This document shows, piece by piece, positions 43,517-56,600 of a stretch of DNA of 64,000 nt (positions within the stretch are counted from its first letter, which is position 1; each line of letters begins with the position of its first letter). The stretch lies in assembly GCA_047495785.1 (NCBI GenBank), contig JBLDXI010000033.1:1860001-1924000 (forward strand), read 5' to 3'. This stretch comes from Lepidodermella squamata (Eukaryota > Gastrotricha). A program made the translations under genes and the position numbers. The notes beneath the pieces were generated by a model, which searched no databases, had not been told where the DNA came from, and was given only the letters and a program-made list of their open reading frames with translations.

Positions 43517-43904
43517 ATTTATTCGGTGCTCGTTTTGATCTTTAAGGTCGTTTGATCACTTAAAAACAAAATTTGAAGATGCGCTTTTACCGCACATTAA
43601 TTTATTTCTTTGTCATCTTTACATATATGCATGGGCTCTCGAGATTTCTGGCGAAACGATTACACAGAAAGCAATGATAATTCTTTACACGCGCCGACGT
43701 GAAAAAGCGTGAGATTTTATGCGAAAATTGATCTAAAATACCAAAATTTAACTAGAGATGTTTTGTCTGACTGTCAGTGTCATGAGAATTAGGATTACCG
43801 ATAAGAAGGTTCAATTACCTTACTTCACCCGTAATCTTATTTTTCATGATAATTCCGAACATTAGAAAATTCTACCGCTGATTAAGTTATTTTCACGCAG
43901 GAAA

Positions 43905-45822
43905 TCACAAAGACGAGGTGGTTCCGTTGCTGAAGTCTTGCAAGTCATGGTTATCAGGCGTCACCATCTCACCAGATGAATATTTGTTATTTTCCTCGTT
44001 ATGCTGCTTATTAGTATCAGTGTTTCCTTCCTCCTTAAGCTTAGCTTCTAGTACTTTTCGGTAGAAAAAGTAGCCGAGTGTGTTGTAGCTGGGCACGCAG
44101 TAGTTCATCGACTTGAGCAGGCAGCGTGGCTCGACGTCGGTTCTGCCAGTGAACGAAAAGCCGAGGCACCGGCTGCCATACTGTTCGCGCGAGGTTGAAC
44201 CGTCGTCACGCTGCGCATCGTTCGCTTCAAATTTGGAACACAGCTGTTTGCACTCCTCGAGTGAACAGCCCTGACAACCGACTCTCAGGCCATTTCTGAA
44301 CAAAAAGTTGCCACCGCAGTTGCCGTCCAGCTGCTCGTATCTGTCGTCGAAAACTGCTGGAATGATCAAAGATCCGGCTGAGGCTCCGCCTGGGCCAGGC
44401 AAAGAGATTATTCGAGGCGGAACTCTAGTCCTAAAAATTAAGATCGGTCAACTTTTTCGTCGGATATTTATGACAGTTAGACATACCGAGACGATGCCAT
44501 CATTTGAGAAGTTGTTGTCTGCCAGCGAGGTCTTCTCGTTGTGAACTGGGCCCAGTTTAACGCTCGACTGTCATCGTCATCGCCGGCATCGCCCCTGCCT
44601 CGTCGCCGATCGTCGTCATCATCGTTGTTGCCATCATTTCTAGACTGGCGCATCGGCGTCGTTTGCGGAATGATGACCGGTCCAGGGGTTGAAGCGCCAT
44701 GGCGGCCACTTTTCGCGAAGTAAGAATACGGCAACTCCGCAACTGGGGCTGAACACGTTCCCTGTTTCAACTGTAAAACGTATTCTTTCAGGTTGGAAAA
44801 ACTAGAAATCTATCATTTCTAACGTAGCACTGGTAGTTTTCTGGGTAGTCGAAGAAAGTAGAGCCGCCGCTAGACGCGCCGGTGGCGTATGAAAAGCCGT
44901 CGCAATTCGAGAAAGAATCGCACATGACGGCGCATTCTTCCAAAGAACACCGGCGGCAACCAGCTGGTTCACCTATTGAAAAGCTAAATTAAACCGTAAT
45001 GCTTTACTTCCAAACTTACCCCAATCCATTATAAAGTTTCCGCGACAGTTGCCAGGCCACATGGTGTAACTGCTGTGAAGCCCAGCGTCGCAGCGAGCTT
45101 GGAACGCTACGTTGTCAATTGCGACGTAGCCAGCAACGACCCGACGCGGAATTTCGACCTCGAGCATGATCCGATAATGATTTTTCACTGCTGGGATCGA
45201 CAGCTCTCGAAATTGCCATCGATCACCATCGATCGAACCAGGTTGTAGTGGCAACGTGTACAGCAACGTGGTATCCGACTCGACCCCAGGGCCCTCGTTA
45301 CCACCGACGACTTTCAGCCGAAAAGTCGGCCAAGGAGCTGTGGTTGCACTGCTTGGATTAGGCGCAACTACCGGGCCAGAAAATGGCGAAGCATTCGCTC
45401 GGTACCAAAACGTCAAACACCGCAGAAATGGCGATACCGAGGTGGACAGAAGCGTTGCTCGGCCTTTGGTTGCGTTGAATAGAACGCCGAATCTGAGTAA
45501 GGCGTATTTTGTCAATAAACTGGACGGCGACCGGCTACTGGCGCCTGTTGCAGACGGCAGATCATTTGGGTCTGGATCACTCGAAATTGTTGATTCATCG
45601 AAAACTTGCCATTGAAGACCGGTAGATGCATCGTCACTTCTAGACGCTTGCCATTGACAATCGGATATGTGAAGGTCGGAAAAATCGCAATCTATCGGCG
45701 TTGGATTAAATCAAAGTTGATGGGTATTTTAGGATAATGTTGGACTTACTTTGGGCGTGATTGTCTCTACAGAAAAAACAGATGACCACCAGAGCAACAA
45801 GGTAGGGCCTTGTTGCGTTCAT
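43905..45822 (-). CDS. Secreted MAM-domain protein with two PAN/apple-like Cys-rich domains
   Basis: Five exons on the minus strand: 45822-45750, 45691-45020, 44972-44824, 44770-44487 and 44430-43905; introns 58, 47, 53 and 56 bp; 567 residues. The N-terminus is a signal peptide (RPYLVALVVICFF). A MAM domain covers about residues 26-200: CDF.., LRCLTFWYRANA, FRLKVV, GDRWQFRELSIP and GYVAIDNVAFQARC. Then come two similar Cys-rich units, NCRGNFIMDWG...CRRCSLEECAVMC...CYLKQGTC and NCGGNFLF...CQGCSLEECKQLC...CLLKSMNYC, joined by an Asp/Arg-rich linker. No transmembrane helix follows. MAM and PAN-like modules bind other extracellular proteins or sugars, so an extracellular-matrix or surface-adhesion role is likely. 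Confidence 0.82.
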
Positions 45823-47652
45823 TGTTACTCGCCGCTACAAAGATTCGGTGATGGTTTTCCTTCGTGTTTGTGCAGTTTTTACCTGAACAAAACGCACATT
45901 TGTTTTGCTTTGAATTGTTTTGAATGCTATCGCAAGTTGTTTTGTTTATTGCCGAAGCGAACGCCACAACGCATCGGCAAAAAGAGGCGCGCGATGATGC
46001 CGGCTATACGACCACGGAGCTTTGGCGCTCCTGTTTTCGGCGGCAAAAGCGGCACAGTCACGCGATGCAGAATCGCCTGCTGGCGAGTTTTTCAGCCCGT
46101 TATTGTTGTATGCGAAATGACATTAATAACCAGGTAGTTGCAACTGACCGATCGCGTCCTGCCTTCCGTGTCATTTAATTGTGGTACATGGCAATAAACG
46201 CCTCGCCAACGCTCATTTGTTGCCGAAAATAGCTCAAAACAAAGCGAAACGAACATTACTCAAAAAATGTAGGCCTTTTCGCGCAGTTTCACCGGCAAAC
46301 ATATAATCAAAATCAGTGAACCCGATCAAATTATCACAAGCTGGATCTAATTATTTGTTTCCTTTTATGTCGGCTCCAATTTGTTCGTGAAATTCAGCTT
46401 TCAGCCCATCCCACGCCTTTGAACATAAGTCAAGAAAACTTTGATCATCGTCAAAATTTATTTTATTTCGCTTTTATAAATTCCCAACTGCTGACAGTTC
46501 AAAAATTTAGTTTTAAATAATACATTATCATCATCATCACCATCGTTATCATCATCATGAAATACAAATACACGCCTTCCATAGCATTGAATAGTTTGAA
46601 TTGCGACGTTTCAACAGCTAAAATTTTGTTACGCGGCTCGGTAAAAAGGAGTGAGAAAAAACCTGGCAGTCCGATTTTTTTAATCATCAATTTGAAACAG
46701 TATATGACGGGCTATTGAAAATTCTCATATTGAGGGCTAAAAAATTGCGACAGTTAGAAAAGGGCTGCAGTATAACAAGAATGATAGCAACAAACGGCCG
46801 GCTGACTACGCTCAACTGACTGTGACGATTGAATGATCGCTGCGTATATACAATCAATTATTTTATTCAAAATTAATTAGCTTTCACGACCATCGAACGA
46901 GTTTCCATCGTAATTCTATATTTTTTAATTATAACAAATGCATGGAAGAGAGAATCGAGAGGAGGAAATACCGATTTAGGGCGATTCAACTCCCGCAGAA
47001 GTAGAACATTTCGTGCATATTTTTTCGTAAAATATAACAACAATCGACTCAACAGGCGGCGGCGCGTGAGGTGTTACCGCCATCACTTAGTTTCTTTTTG
47101 GTATTGGTTGCGTCAATAAATTAAGGAGGCGATTTATTTTGAGGAGGTTGATCGAAATCTTTCGGTCTATCAAGTCGGAATATAATACGTAGTTTACAGC
47201 TATCGCGCATGTAAATAGTACGAAATCAATTATAGTCGTGAAATAGAAAAATGAGAAATAAAATATCTGTGGTAAGAATAAAAGCTCATAGAATTAATCA
47301 TTGTAGTAAAAAGCTGACGTGTGACGATGACGGGAGGGAGCTCAGCTATTTCGAAATATTTCAACTATCGTTTCCAACACGAAGGAAGCACCGCGTCACG
47401 TTTTGAAATACTTATTCATGATACGAGTCCCTCCCCCGCCTGCACGCCTCCTTACATTATAAGGTGGATCATACGAATCGCCTGTACACATTCATTCCGG
47501 GAGTCAACGGGAAAGTACACAGCATCGACGCCTGCGACAATAGATACACGCAACGTGGTCCTGGGTCACTTCGTTACACAATAGACACGAGAAGTAGATA
47601 AAGAAACAAGCATCAGCAGCAGCACGATGAGACTCGCGAGTACTCATCCTCA
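45823..47652. other. Intergenic region upstream of the MAM gene
   Basis: Contains an (ATC)n microsatellite near 46526-46558 and the 3' side of the multi-PDZ gene. Otherwise no feature could be supported in 1.8 kb. Confidence 0.55.
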
Positions 47653-50600
47653 TCAAGAAATGACGGTCAGTGTCACTTGACCTTTGGCCTGTTTTAGGAT
47701 CTGCACAGCCTGCTCGTGCGTGGCACCGTCAAGAGATGTGCCGTTCACGGCGATCAGCTGGTCACCGCGCTTCAGCCGGCCATCGCGAGCCGCTGCGCCG
47801 TTCGGAAACACCGTCTTAACGTAGATTGGCAGGTCGCCGTGCTGCGAGCCGAAACCGCCCACGATCGAAAAGCCCAGGCCCTCGGGTCCGCGAACTAGCG
47901 AGATTTCTTTCAGTTCTGGGGGCCTGTGAGAAAAATTATCATGAGAATTTATTTAAAAAAATCCACCTTAATATTAATCATTTTTAAAATATTGCAAGCA
48001 AATTATTATTGAAGCAATTGGCGTAAAAATAATATTTTTACAAGTCGAGATATGGAAATAGGGCGTTATCCTAAGGGGCGGCAACGTACCTTGGTTGCAT
48101 AGCACTAGCCTCCGACGGTTTGACCTGTTCTTGGTTGGCTTGTTGAGTTGCGATAACTTGAGGCGGTTGAACCTGCTGCGGCTGAACCTGAGCTGGTTGC
48201 GATTGCTGTTGTTGCTGTTGCTGGTTAGCAGTTATTCCAGTTCGAAGCAGGACTATGCCTTCGTCTTAAGGAGGAGCAAGCAAGCGCGATAGAAGAAGAG
48301 AAAGAAAGAAAAAATTAACCGTCAAGATAGCTATATTTCAAGGATTAATAGTCCCAAGTAAAATTAGAGCAAGCTGCGCAGTTTATTTGCGCTAAAAGTT
48401 TTAGTTTTAACCTCTAAGATTTTTCTTAAAACTTACTCGAAGCCAACTCCAGAACAAGAGGCTCGGGCAATGTTTTCAGTAGCCGAATAGCCTCGGAGTG
48501 AGACATGGTGACAGTCTCATGGCCGTTGATTGCCAAGATCTGCTCGCCAGGGTGGACGAGGCCAAATGAAGGCCCAGACGGATCGACATCAGCAATAACG
48601 ACCGGAATCGCCCGACCAGCCAGATCTCTACCACCCGCCACCGATAACCCGAGGCTACCCTTAGAGTCGCGGTACAGCTGCTCACGACGAAGCGGCCGGT
48701 TGACTGGTTGAGGCGCAGCCGGCTCTGGAGCAGCGATAGGGGCAGCTACAGGGGGTTTAGGCGGAGGGACCACGGCCTGAGCTGGCGGTGTGGTTTGTTG
48801 ATGGTGAACAGGCGCCACTGTCTTAACAACAGTTGTGCCCTTGAACCGCGCCAGGGTGAGGACGATCGTGCCCTGGAGAGTTCGCAGCAAGGCAGCCGCT
48901 TCCTCCTGGGTCGCCTCTCGCAAATCCTGGTCATTCACGTACAGAATCTGGTCACCCTTATGCAACCGGCCGTCTTGCTCAGCGATACTGCCTGGCACGA
49001 TGTCGGAGATGAAAACGCCGCGAGCATTGCGGCGAACAGCGATAGACAGCCCCAACGCTCGGCCGGGTCGTTTTATCAACTCGACATCGACTACTTCGTA
49101 CTGACGACCTGAGCTGGTGCTGGTCACGCCGCCGTCGTTGAGGCTAACCGAATGGGCCCCGCCGTTGCTGCTATTCGTCGGCGTTTCGTCCGGAATGTCT
49201 GGTTCTCGGTAGACGAGTAGCCGGACGACAGGCGGGGTGTGTCGCAGCACGTGGATAGCCTGGGCGTGCGTGGCCATGCGAAGGTCCTCGCCGTTGACCT
49301 CGAGGATCTGATCGCCGGGCGCGAGACGGCCATCAGCCGCAGCTGCGCCCTCTTCGATGACCTCATGGATGTACACGCCACCGACCGCAGTGTCCACCCC
49401 GCCGACGATCGACAGGCCGAGGCCTAGCCGACCGCGGTCAATTTCAATAAGGCACTCCTCGCCTGGAACAATCAAAGGCTTGCCATCGAGCATTTGCACA
49501 GCTGGCTCGGCGGCAGGCTCCGGGGCTCGGATTTGCTGACTTGACACACTAACAGGAATTTCAACTCCCTTCGGGGCGGGTTGAGGCACGGGTGGCGGGG
49601 GCTGCGATGGCGCCTGGGTGTGCGATTGCTGTTGAAGCGATGACCGCCGAGTTTCCGCCGTGGAAGATACTGAAGCCTAGAGGAAAAAAATACACCAATC
49701 GATATAAAATGCCTGGTTTTATAGCGCGTATTTTAGTACAACTGCGAGCCAGAAAATGTATCAATAAAAATGCTTGGGGCGAAAGTAATAGGAACAAGAA
49801 CGCTATGAATTTTTTCAATTCCTGCCAAAAAACATTATGAGCTTAAAAACGCATTGATTTCAAGCAATGAAAGAGAATAGAACTGCTAAAAAATCGATGA
49901 AAAGAAGCAGCGCAACACGTTCTTTTCTAATTAGCTTTACTGCCAAATTTAGAAAAAAATCTTTACAACTTACTTGAGCAATATTAGCAGACGAAGATGA
50001 AGGCAGTTGCGCAGCTGTGGTTTCCACATGAGTAGTCGACGACGAAGCAGAGGTGGGCAAAACCGAGGACGAGGACGCGGGGGACAGCTTCAGCAGGACG
50101 AATGTGAGAGTGGGAGCTGAAAGACTTCGAAGGTGCGCCGCTGCAACCAGCGGGCTCTTGCCGACCATCGACTGGCCGTTGATTTCGAGCAACTCATCGC
50201 CCGCCTGCAGCACGGGGCAGCCAGGCGGCACGTAACGCAGAACCAAACCGCCGTATCGGCCCAGTTCTAACATCGAGGCAAGATCACTACTTCCTATGAG
50301 TGACCGTGGAGCACGGACGATTCGAACTCCCGCATCGCCCGCAGAGGCTAGCAAATCGCGGTAACGATCTCTAGCGCGACGGGTGTCTTCGTCGTCCGAG
50401 GACATAGCGTCCTCGACATACGGGATCGACTCGCTGGATGCGAGGAGATTCCTCGGCTGTTGTTGTGGCACTGGCGCTGGCGCTGGTTGCGGGGTGGTTT
50501 TCGGGCGGGGCGCGGGTGGTTGTGGCTTTTCAGGGCTCTCTGACCGCTGGTTCGACGAGGGCGAGGCGGTTGACGTAGAACCAGCCAGTGGCCGGTCGAC

Positions 50601-53600
50601 GTACCGCACCTCGGGCTGGTCGCGCAGGCTCTGGACGATGAGCGAGACAATGACACCAGTTTTGCGGATGACATCGACTGCGTAGTCGTGCGTGGCCGAG
50701 CGCAGGTCGACACCGTCGACTTCGAGTATCCGGTCGCCAGTTTTCAGCTGGCCGCACCGCTCAGCCACGCTTTTCGGCAGGATTTGTTTGATGAAAATGC
50801 CAGGAATGCCGTCCTTCACGCCTGATATCGACACCTTACCCCCGACTATGCTGATGCCCAACGGCTGGCCCGGCTGGCCGCGGTCTAGCACCACGGTTTT
50901 CGGGTCCGTCCACCGGATTTCGCCCTCGGACGACTCGTGCCTCGAAACTTCGTTAGACGTCAACGGCGAAGCATCCATGTGGCCTTCGTTACTCGTCACA
51001 GTCACAGCAGTTGCACTTTCATCCGCCGGTTCGGGCGCCGGCGCAGCAGGTACCGGAGCTGGTGTAGGCTCAGCAGATTGAACTGGTTGGATTCTGCCGG
51101 CCGACTCGCGGCGAGGCGGTAGCGGCTGCTCAGCGGCGGCGGGGGTTGTGGTGGCTTCGGGAAGCCTGAAGTGCGGGCTGCAAACAAAACAGAGATGAGA
51201 CATTGTCACGCAGGGTAAATAATATTATGACAACAATTTGTTAAATAATACAAGGTATATATTAGTGATGATTATCAGGACAATACAACATTAAAAGCAA
51301 CGTTTTCAACATTATTTAAAAACACAAACATGTGAGCGCCACATCAAAAGTATTAAAAATCTTAGTGATTTTCCGGATTGAAAGGTGGTTAATTCGTGAC
51401 CCATTTCAGGACCCCCACTTCTTCAGGAATGATAATGATGACCAGGTAAAAAAACCGGCGAAAATTCATCTACGTGAAAAATCTAAGAACCAAATTTTGA
51501 TAGTTATTCATTGAACATAACGCAACGAATTAATTAGCGTGCAAGGCCCGACGTTTTCTCTCGCCAAAAACTCATATAGGAATGTAATATTTAAGAACAG
51601 CTGTCGTTGAGTAACGACAAAACAACGATATAAAGCAAGATTTTTGCTGCCATGAATGAAATAATGATATAGCTTCTACCAAACAAAAGCTCGGTGATCG
51701 TAATAGTTCAGATTTTTCGATAGCACCATTTTATAGGGCAGCAAACCAGAAGGTAAAAGATTCAGTATATAACGACATAGTTACTCTTTTCATCAAAACA
51801 ACTTGTTAGACACATTACAAGCTTACCGATAAAATTTAGGGAACGTCCTAGAAGGAACAAATTATTGCGATGAAGGAATTGTTTGAACAGTATATTATAA
51901 TAATTGACTTCTGCTGTTTGCTTCCGATTTTTTGCATCTCAGCGTTAATAAAAGCCGATTATGTAAATGAGGGCGTTGTTTACTGAACTTACTTGGGTGA
52001 CAACCGGCTGGGGAAGGCGGAGGCCGGCGAAACCGGCATATCTTGAATCGCCATCAGCACCGAGTGAATGTGCACTTGCGCATCGGCCGCCGGCACGTAC
52101 GTGATGCTGATGTCCTGCGACAGCAGCGACGCACGCCGCAAGATGGCCCGCGCCTGGTTTTCGGTCACATTCCGCAGCGATTCGTGATTGATCGATAGGA
52201 TGCAGTCGCCAACAGCTATCCTGCCATCTTTATTCACGGCCGACCCGTGGCGAATCGATTTGACAATGCAGCCGTTGACGCTGCAGTCAGGCCCAGCCTC
52301 GACTGTCAGACCGAGCTCGTCCAATACGTGCTTAGCTACCTTAATAGTTCTTTCTAGCGCCGTAGGAAGCAGAGGCACGCCGGTCGATGGCGAAATTGTG
52401 CCGCGGGGTAGCATTGGCGAGCCCATCGATCGCATCGACCAGGAAGTGGGCGAGGCTTCGCGTTTCCGGGGGATGACAGGGCTCGGTTCGCAGGACCGGC
52501 CTACGAAAGACGTAGCCGCGAACAACGAGGTAGACGTCGTGATTTGGCCGGTTGTTGTTGTCTCTGAAAGCGCCGTAAACTGAGTCAGAGATGTCGTAAC
52601 TCCAGTTTTCACGATATCGTCATTAGACGACGCGCCGCTGATATACCCGCCTCGTTTCTGAATAAAACATTTAGAAATATTAGGAGATATTCATCATAAA
52701 AAGGTAACTATTATAAACAGAAACAAAAAATAAACGAAAAGCAATACATTTTCGTGGGACACTGAAAAAGACATGGGTGGCAGTGGAGGTAATCCGCGGC
52801 ATTTCGACGCCATGTTTTCGGAAGCGGGAAAATATACAGTTTGAGCTCTACTTCTTTAATAATGACGAGCAATGATAGCATGGAAATAATAATAACAACG
52901 GTGATTTGCTCACTCATACGTGAAGGCAGCGTAGCGAAGTTACGAGGGCCCGTTCTGCTCAGCAGTAATAGCGCCATAATTCAACTAAAGCCCGGTTTTA
53001 TATCGCTGGTGCGGCATCCTAATGTACGCGAAATCAATAGCCACTGAAAATGAATCCAAGAAACCAGGTACGAAACTAGCTACAAATATCAAAGCAAAAC
53101 AAGTGCATTGTGATCTTACTCTAGTCATCGCCGTCATTCCGGTCGAGAAGACATCGATAACATCGGATCATTGTCTGAGGCTGCTGCTACTGCTGCTTCT
53201 TCGCAAATGCGAAATATATCTCATGTCATCAGCGGTTCTACTGCACGAAATTCTAGCGCTATTTCCAATTTGCCGCTATATATCTCATTCTAGTAGTCGC
53301 ACAACAACAGAAGCGCGGAAATTTCATTGTCGATCGATTTTTCAGAGTCGCTGGCTTTCATTTTTTTCTTAAATATGCTTCAATAGTCGCAAGTGAATTT
53401 ATTACACGGCGTCACAAGTGAACACGTTGCCGTGACTCTGCGGCGCACACGCTCGGCTGAAGTAATAGCAATAACTACAGAGCAATAATGCAAATGATAG
53501 AAAAAACGGAAGATGGGAGCTGACGAGCTTCATGGACTGGCTTCAAATACTTTTACGACTCGATTTTTGCAGAAATAATATAATTTCAGACGTTGCCGCA

Positions 53601-56600
53601 ATAACTATTCAGCAATACGCGCTGCAAAACCACGATTGGCTTAATCATCCAAAACAACTCATTTCTTGCACGGCTCTTCACCGCGTATGAGATAGGCAGC
53701 CGTCATCATATCAATGACCGGCGCGCTGAGTTAGTTAAGTGGACGGCTGGGAGAATGAAAGGAAGACGTTGACAAGACGTCATTTTTTGTGTATGAGCTC
53801 ATCTTGTCAGCCGAAAATATCATAAAAAACTCGAGGGGGAGAAAAATGAACTGTCAAAATAGCCCAATCGATATCTAGGACTTGATACAAGACATCTCTA
53901 GAGTAGGACATGCGGAACAAAGCTGGGGTGTCGCAGGCCGGCTCAAGACTTACCTTTCGAGATTCATCAATATAACGGCGCTGTTCATCTGATAGAACAG
54001 GCTTCGGTGGGACAGCGGGTTTAGGCTGAGAAGCGCTATCCGCTGCCGGGCTGTGGATGGTGGCGTGGGAAACGGCTGGGCCAGCCACTAGAAGCGCTTC
54101 TTCGGTGTTGTGACGAGGTGATGCGAACTGCGTGATGGTTGTTACATAGCAGCAGCAGCAAGCGGTGCGTGAGGTGGTGGCACAGACAAAAATAACAAAA
54201 CACGAACGTAAATTTCCGGGTGCAACATTTAATAAAGAATTGTATAAGGGAGGTGAACAAGCAGGTGCAAGCTACGGTATTATGCTATGAAATATATAAA
54301 TCACTAACCTTTTCTTCGAATTTCTCCTCGACTTTAGGCGCCGGTGGAGTTACTGACGTGACCGGCACCATGGCTTGGTGTTCAGTGCTCTTAGGCCGCG
54401 GGATGTCGCTGAAAGCAGGCCGGGGCAACGTTTCCGCGGCTTGAATTCGCTCGGAGTCGAGGGCGTGATGGACCGTTAACACCACAATGCCAGGCGGGGC
54501 AGATCGAAGAACCTGCAGCGCGTCGTCGAGCGTCACGCTGTCTAGACGTGTGTCGTTGACAGCGGCTAATAAATCACCAGGGCGCAGGCGACCGTCTGTG
54601 TGCGCGACACCGCCGGGCACCAACGATCTCACGACGATCACAGTCCGAGTTCGGTCGCACGGATCTTCGGCGTCGAAAATGCTGAAACCAAGGCCTCGGT
54701 CGCCTTTCACCAACTGAATCACATCGGCATGCGTGTTCCACCGCCGCAAACTTTCGAGGGGTTCGAGGGAGCGCGATCTTGTAGCCATGTCCAACATTCC
54801 GGACGAAGAATCAGAGCTGGGTAACATGCCGATGCCACTTCCGAGGAGTTCCTCAGACTTGGCCTTGGTCAACGATCCTGATAGCCGTTTCGAATCCCCT
54901 CGCTTGAAGTTGGTTGTTGCTTCTGCCGATAGATCGGCAACAGGCGAGGTGGGGCTGGCGGCATTTGATTTTCGCGCGACAACAAAGCGAATATCATTAG
55001 GAAGACGTTTCAAAATTTGCAGTACTTTTTGATGAGGTACGCCGTAGAGTTGGTGGTTGTTAACCTCGAGCAGCGCGTCGCCGGGTTCGAGGCAGCCCGC
55101 CTGGCCGACCGCCCGCGCTGGGTCGATTGAGCGAATGAAGTGCTGCGGCCGCACTTCGCAGCCGTTTTCGACGTCAACTGTGCCCTCCAGCGTGAGGCCG
55201 AGGCCGAGCGACTGGGGCCGGGAAAACTGACACACAACCACATCCCAGTCCGAGCCGATGTGACGGGACCATTTTTGCCGCAAATAATCACCAACAAGCG
55301 GGTCCAAGGGTCCATCTATCAGCAGATTCATTGAATTATAAAGTTCCAAATGAATGAAATTTGCTTACCAAATTTGTTAATACTGTTAGGAGGAGCTATT
55401 TCAAGTTGATTTGCATCAGAAGCAGTAGAAGGCAAAACTGAGGGAAGAATTGATGGCGATAGCTGTTCGATGACAGTGTTGCTTCGCTCTGTGAAAAAGA
55501 ACACGAAATTAAATGACTTGCCAGGCATAAAAAGGTGATTAGCTACCCACCCTTGCGAGTGTGGCCTTTTTTCGGAAAAACAACTAGCATAGTAGTGTTG
55601 ACAAAAACGCTGTCAAATGATTTCTTCCACCAACACCAGCATTAATAAAGTGGGTCTGAGTGGGCTATTCTGATCGAATGGGCTCATGATGATGATGATA
55701 TCGCGCACATGTTATGAGTCAACGCGCTAAAGCTCGCGGGTGGCTTCGCTTTCATAAACCACCATAAAAATAAATATCGAGTTTGCGCAAACACATTTCA
55801 TGACATTTGACAACACTGGCGTGTTCGCATTGCGATAGGATGAGCCGGATTTTCCACAGGGTGCAGCCAACGTGCTATGATAGTTGACATATCACAATCT
55901 AGTCGCATTGAATGCAGCATTAAAAAGATCGTGATTTTATTTGGGAATCGAAACCCCACTACGAAATTGAAAATGGAGCGAAAACTGAATGGCTGATTAT
56001 ACATACATTATAACGAATAATTGTAGTATCAACGCGCCGGCGACAATAGCCGAGTTGACACTTATACCCATCAGTGGTGAAAGGGGTAATAGTAGTAGTT
56101 GTAGTAGTAGCAGCATGAAAATTGGACTCGCGCTATTTAAAGCCAAGGCGCTGACTGCCCGGCTAAGTTTAGGCGTCGAAAAATCGATAAATTATTGTAT
56201 TATTCAGATTTGGCCATTATGTCAATGTGACTCGCACGTTTTCTATTATGTATCAGCGCACATCATTGAAATCAGAACTAAATAATAGTAATAAGAAAAC
56301 TATAAAATTCAGTTGTTGTTGCTACTGAAATGAGTAACGCGAACGGCAGAGGGACGCGGTCGAACTGGCATAAGTATACATATCATAATAGCCTCCGAGA
56401 TTTCAGTAAAAGAACACTCACTAAATCGGAGTGCGCCAATGCTCATTACAGCCGCGGGTCGCAAATGGCCCGACTAAATGACTACCGAGACCGCCAGAGC
56501 ATCAGGGTTTGACACGCAAAAAACGACGAAATCACGGTCTTTATCAAAATTGGAATTATCGAGTGAAATCGCGGGCTAGCAAAAAATTAACGACGAATTT

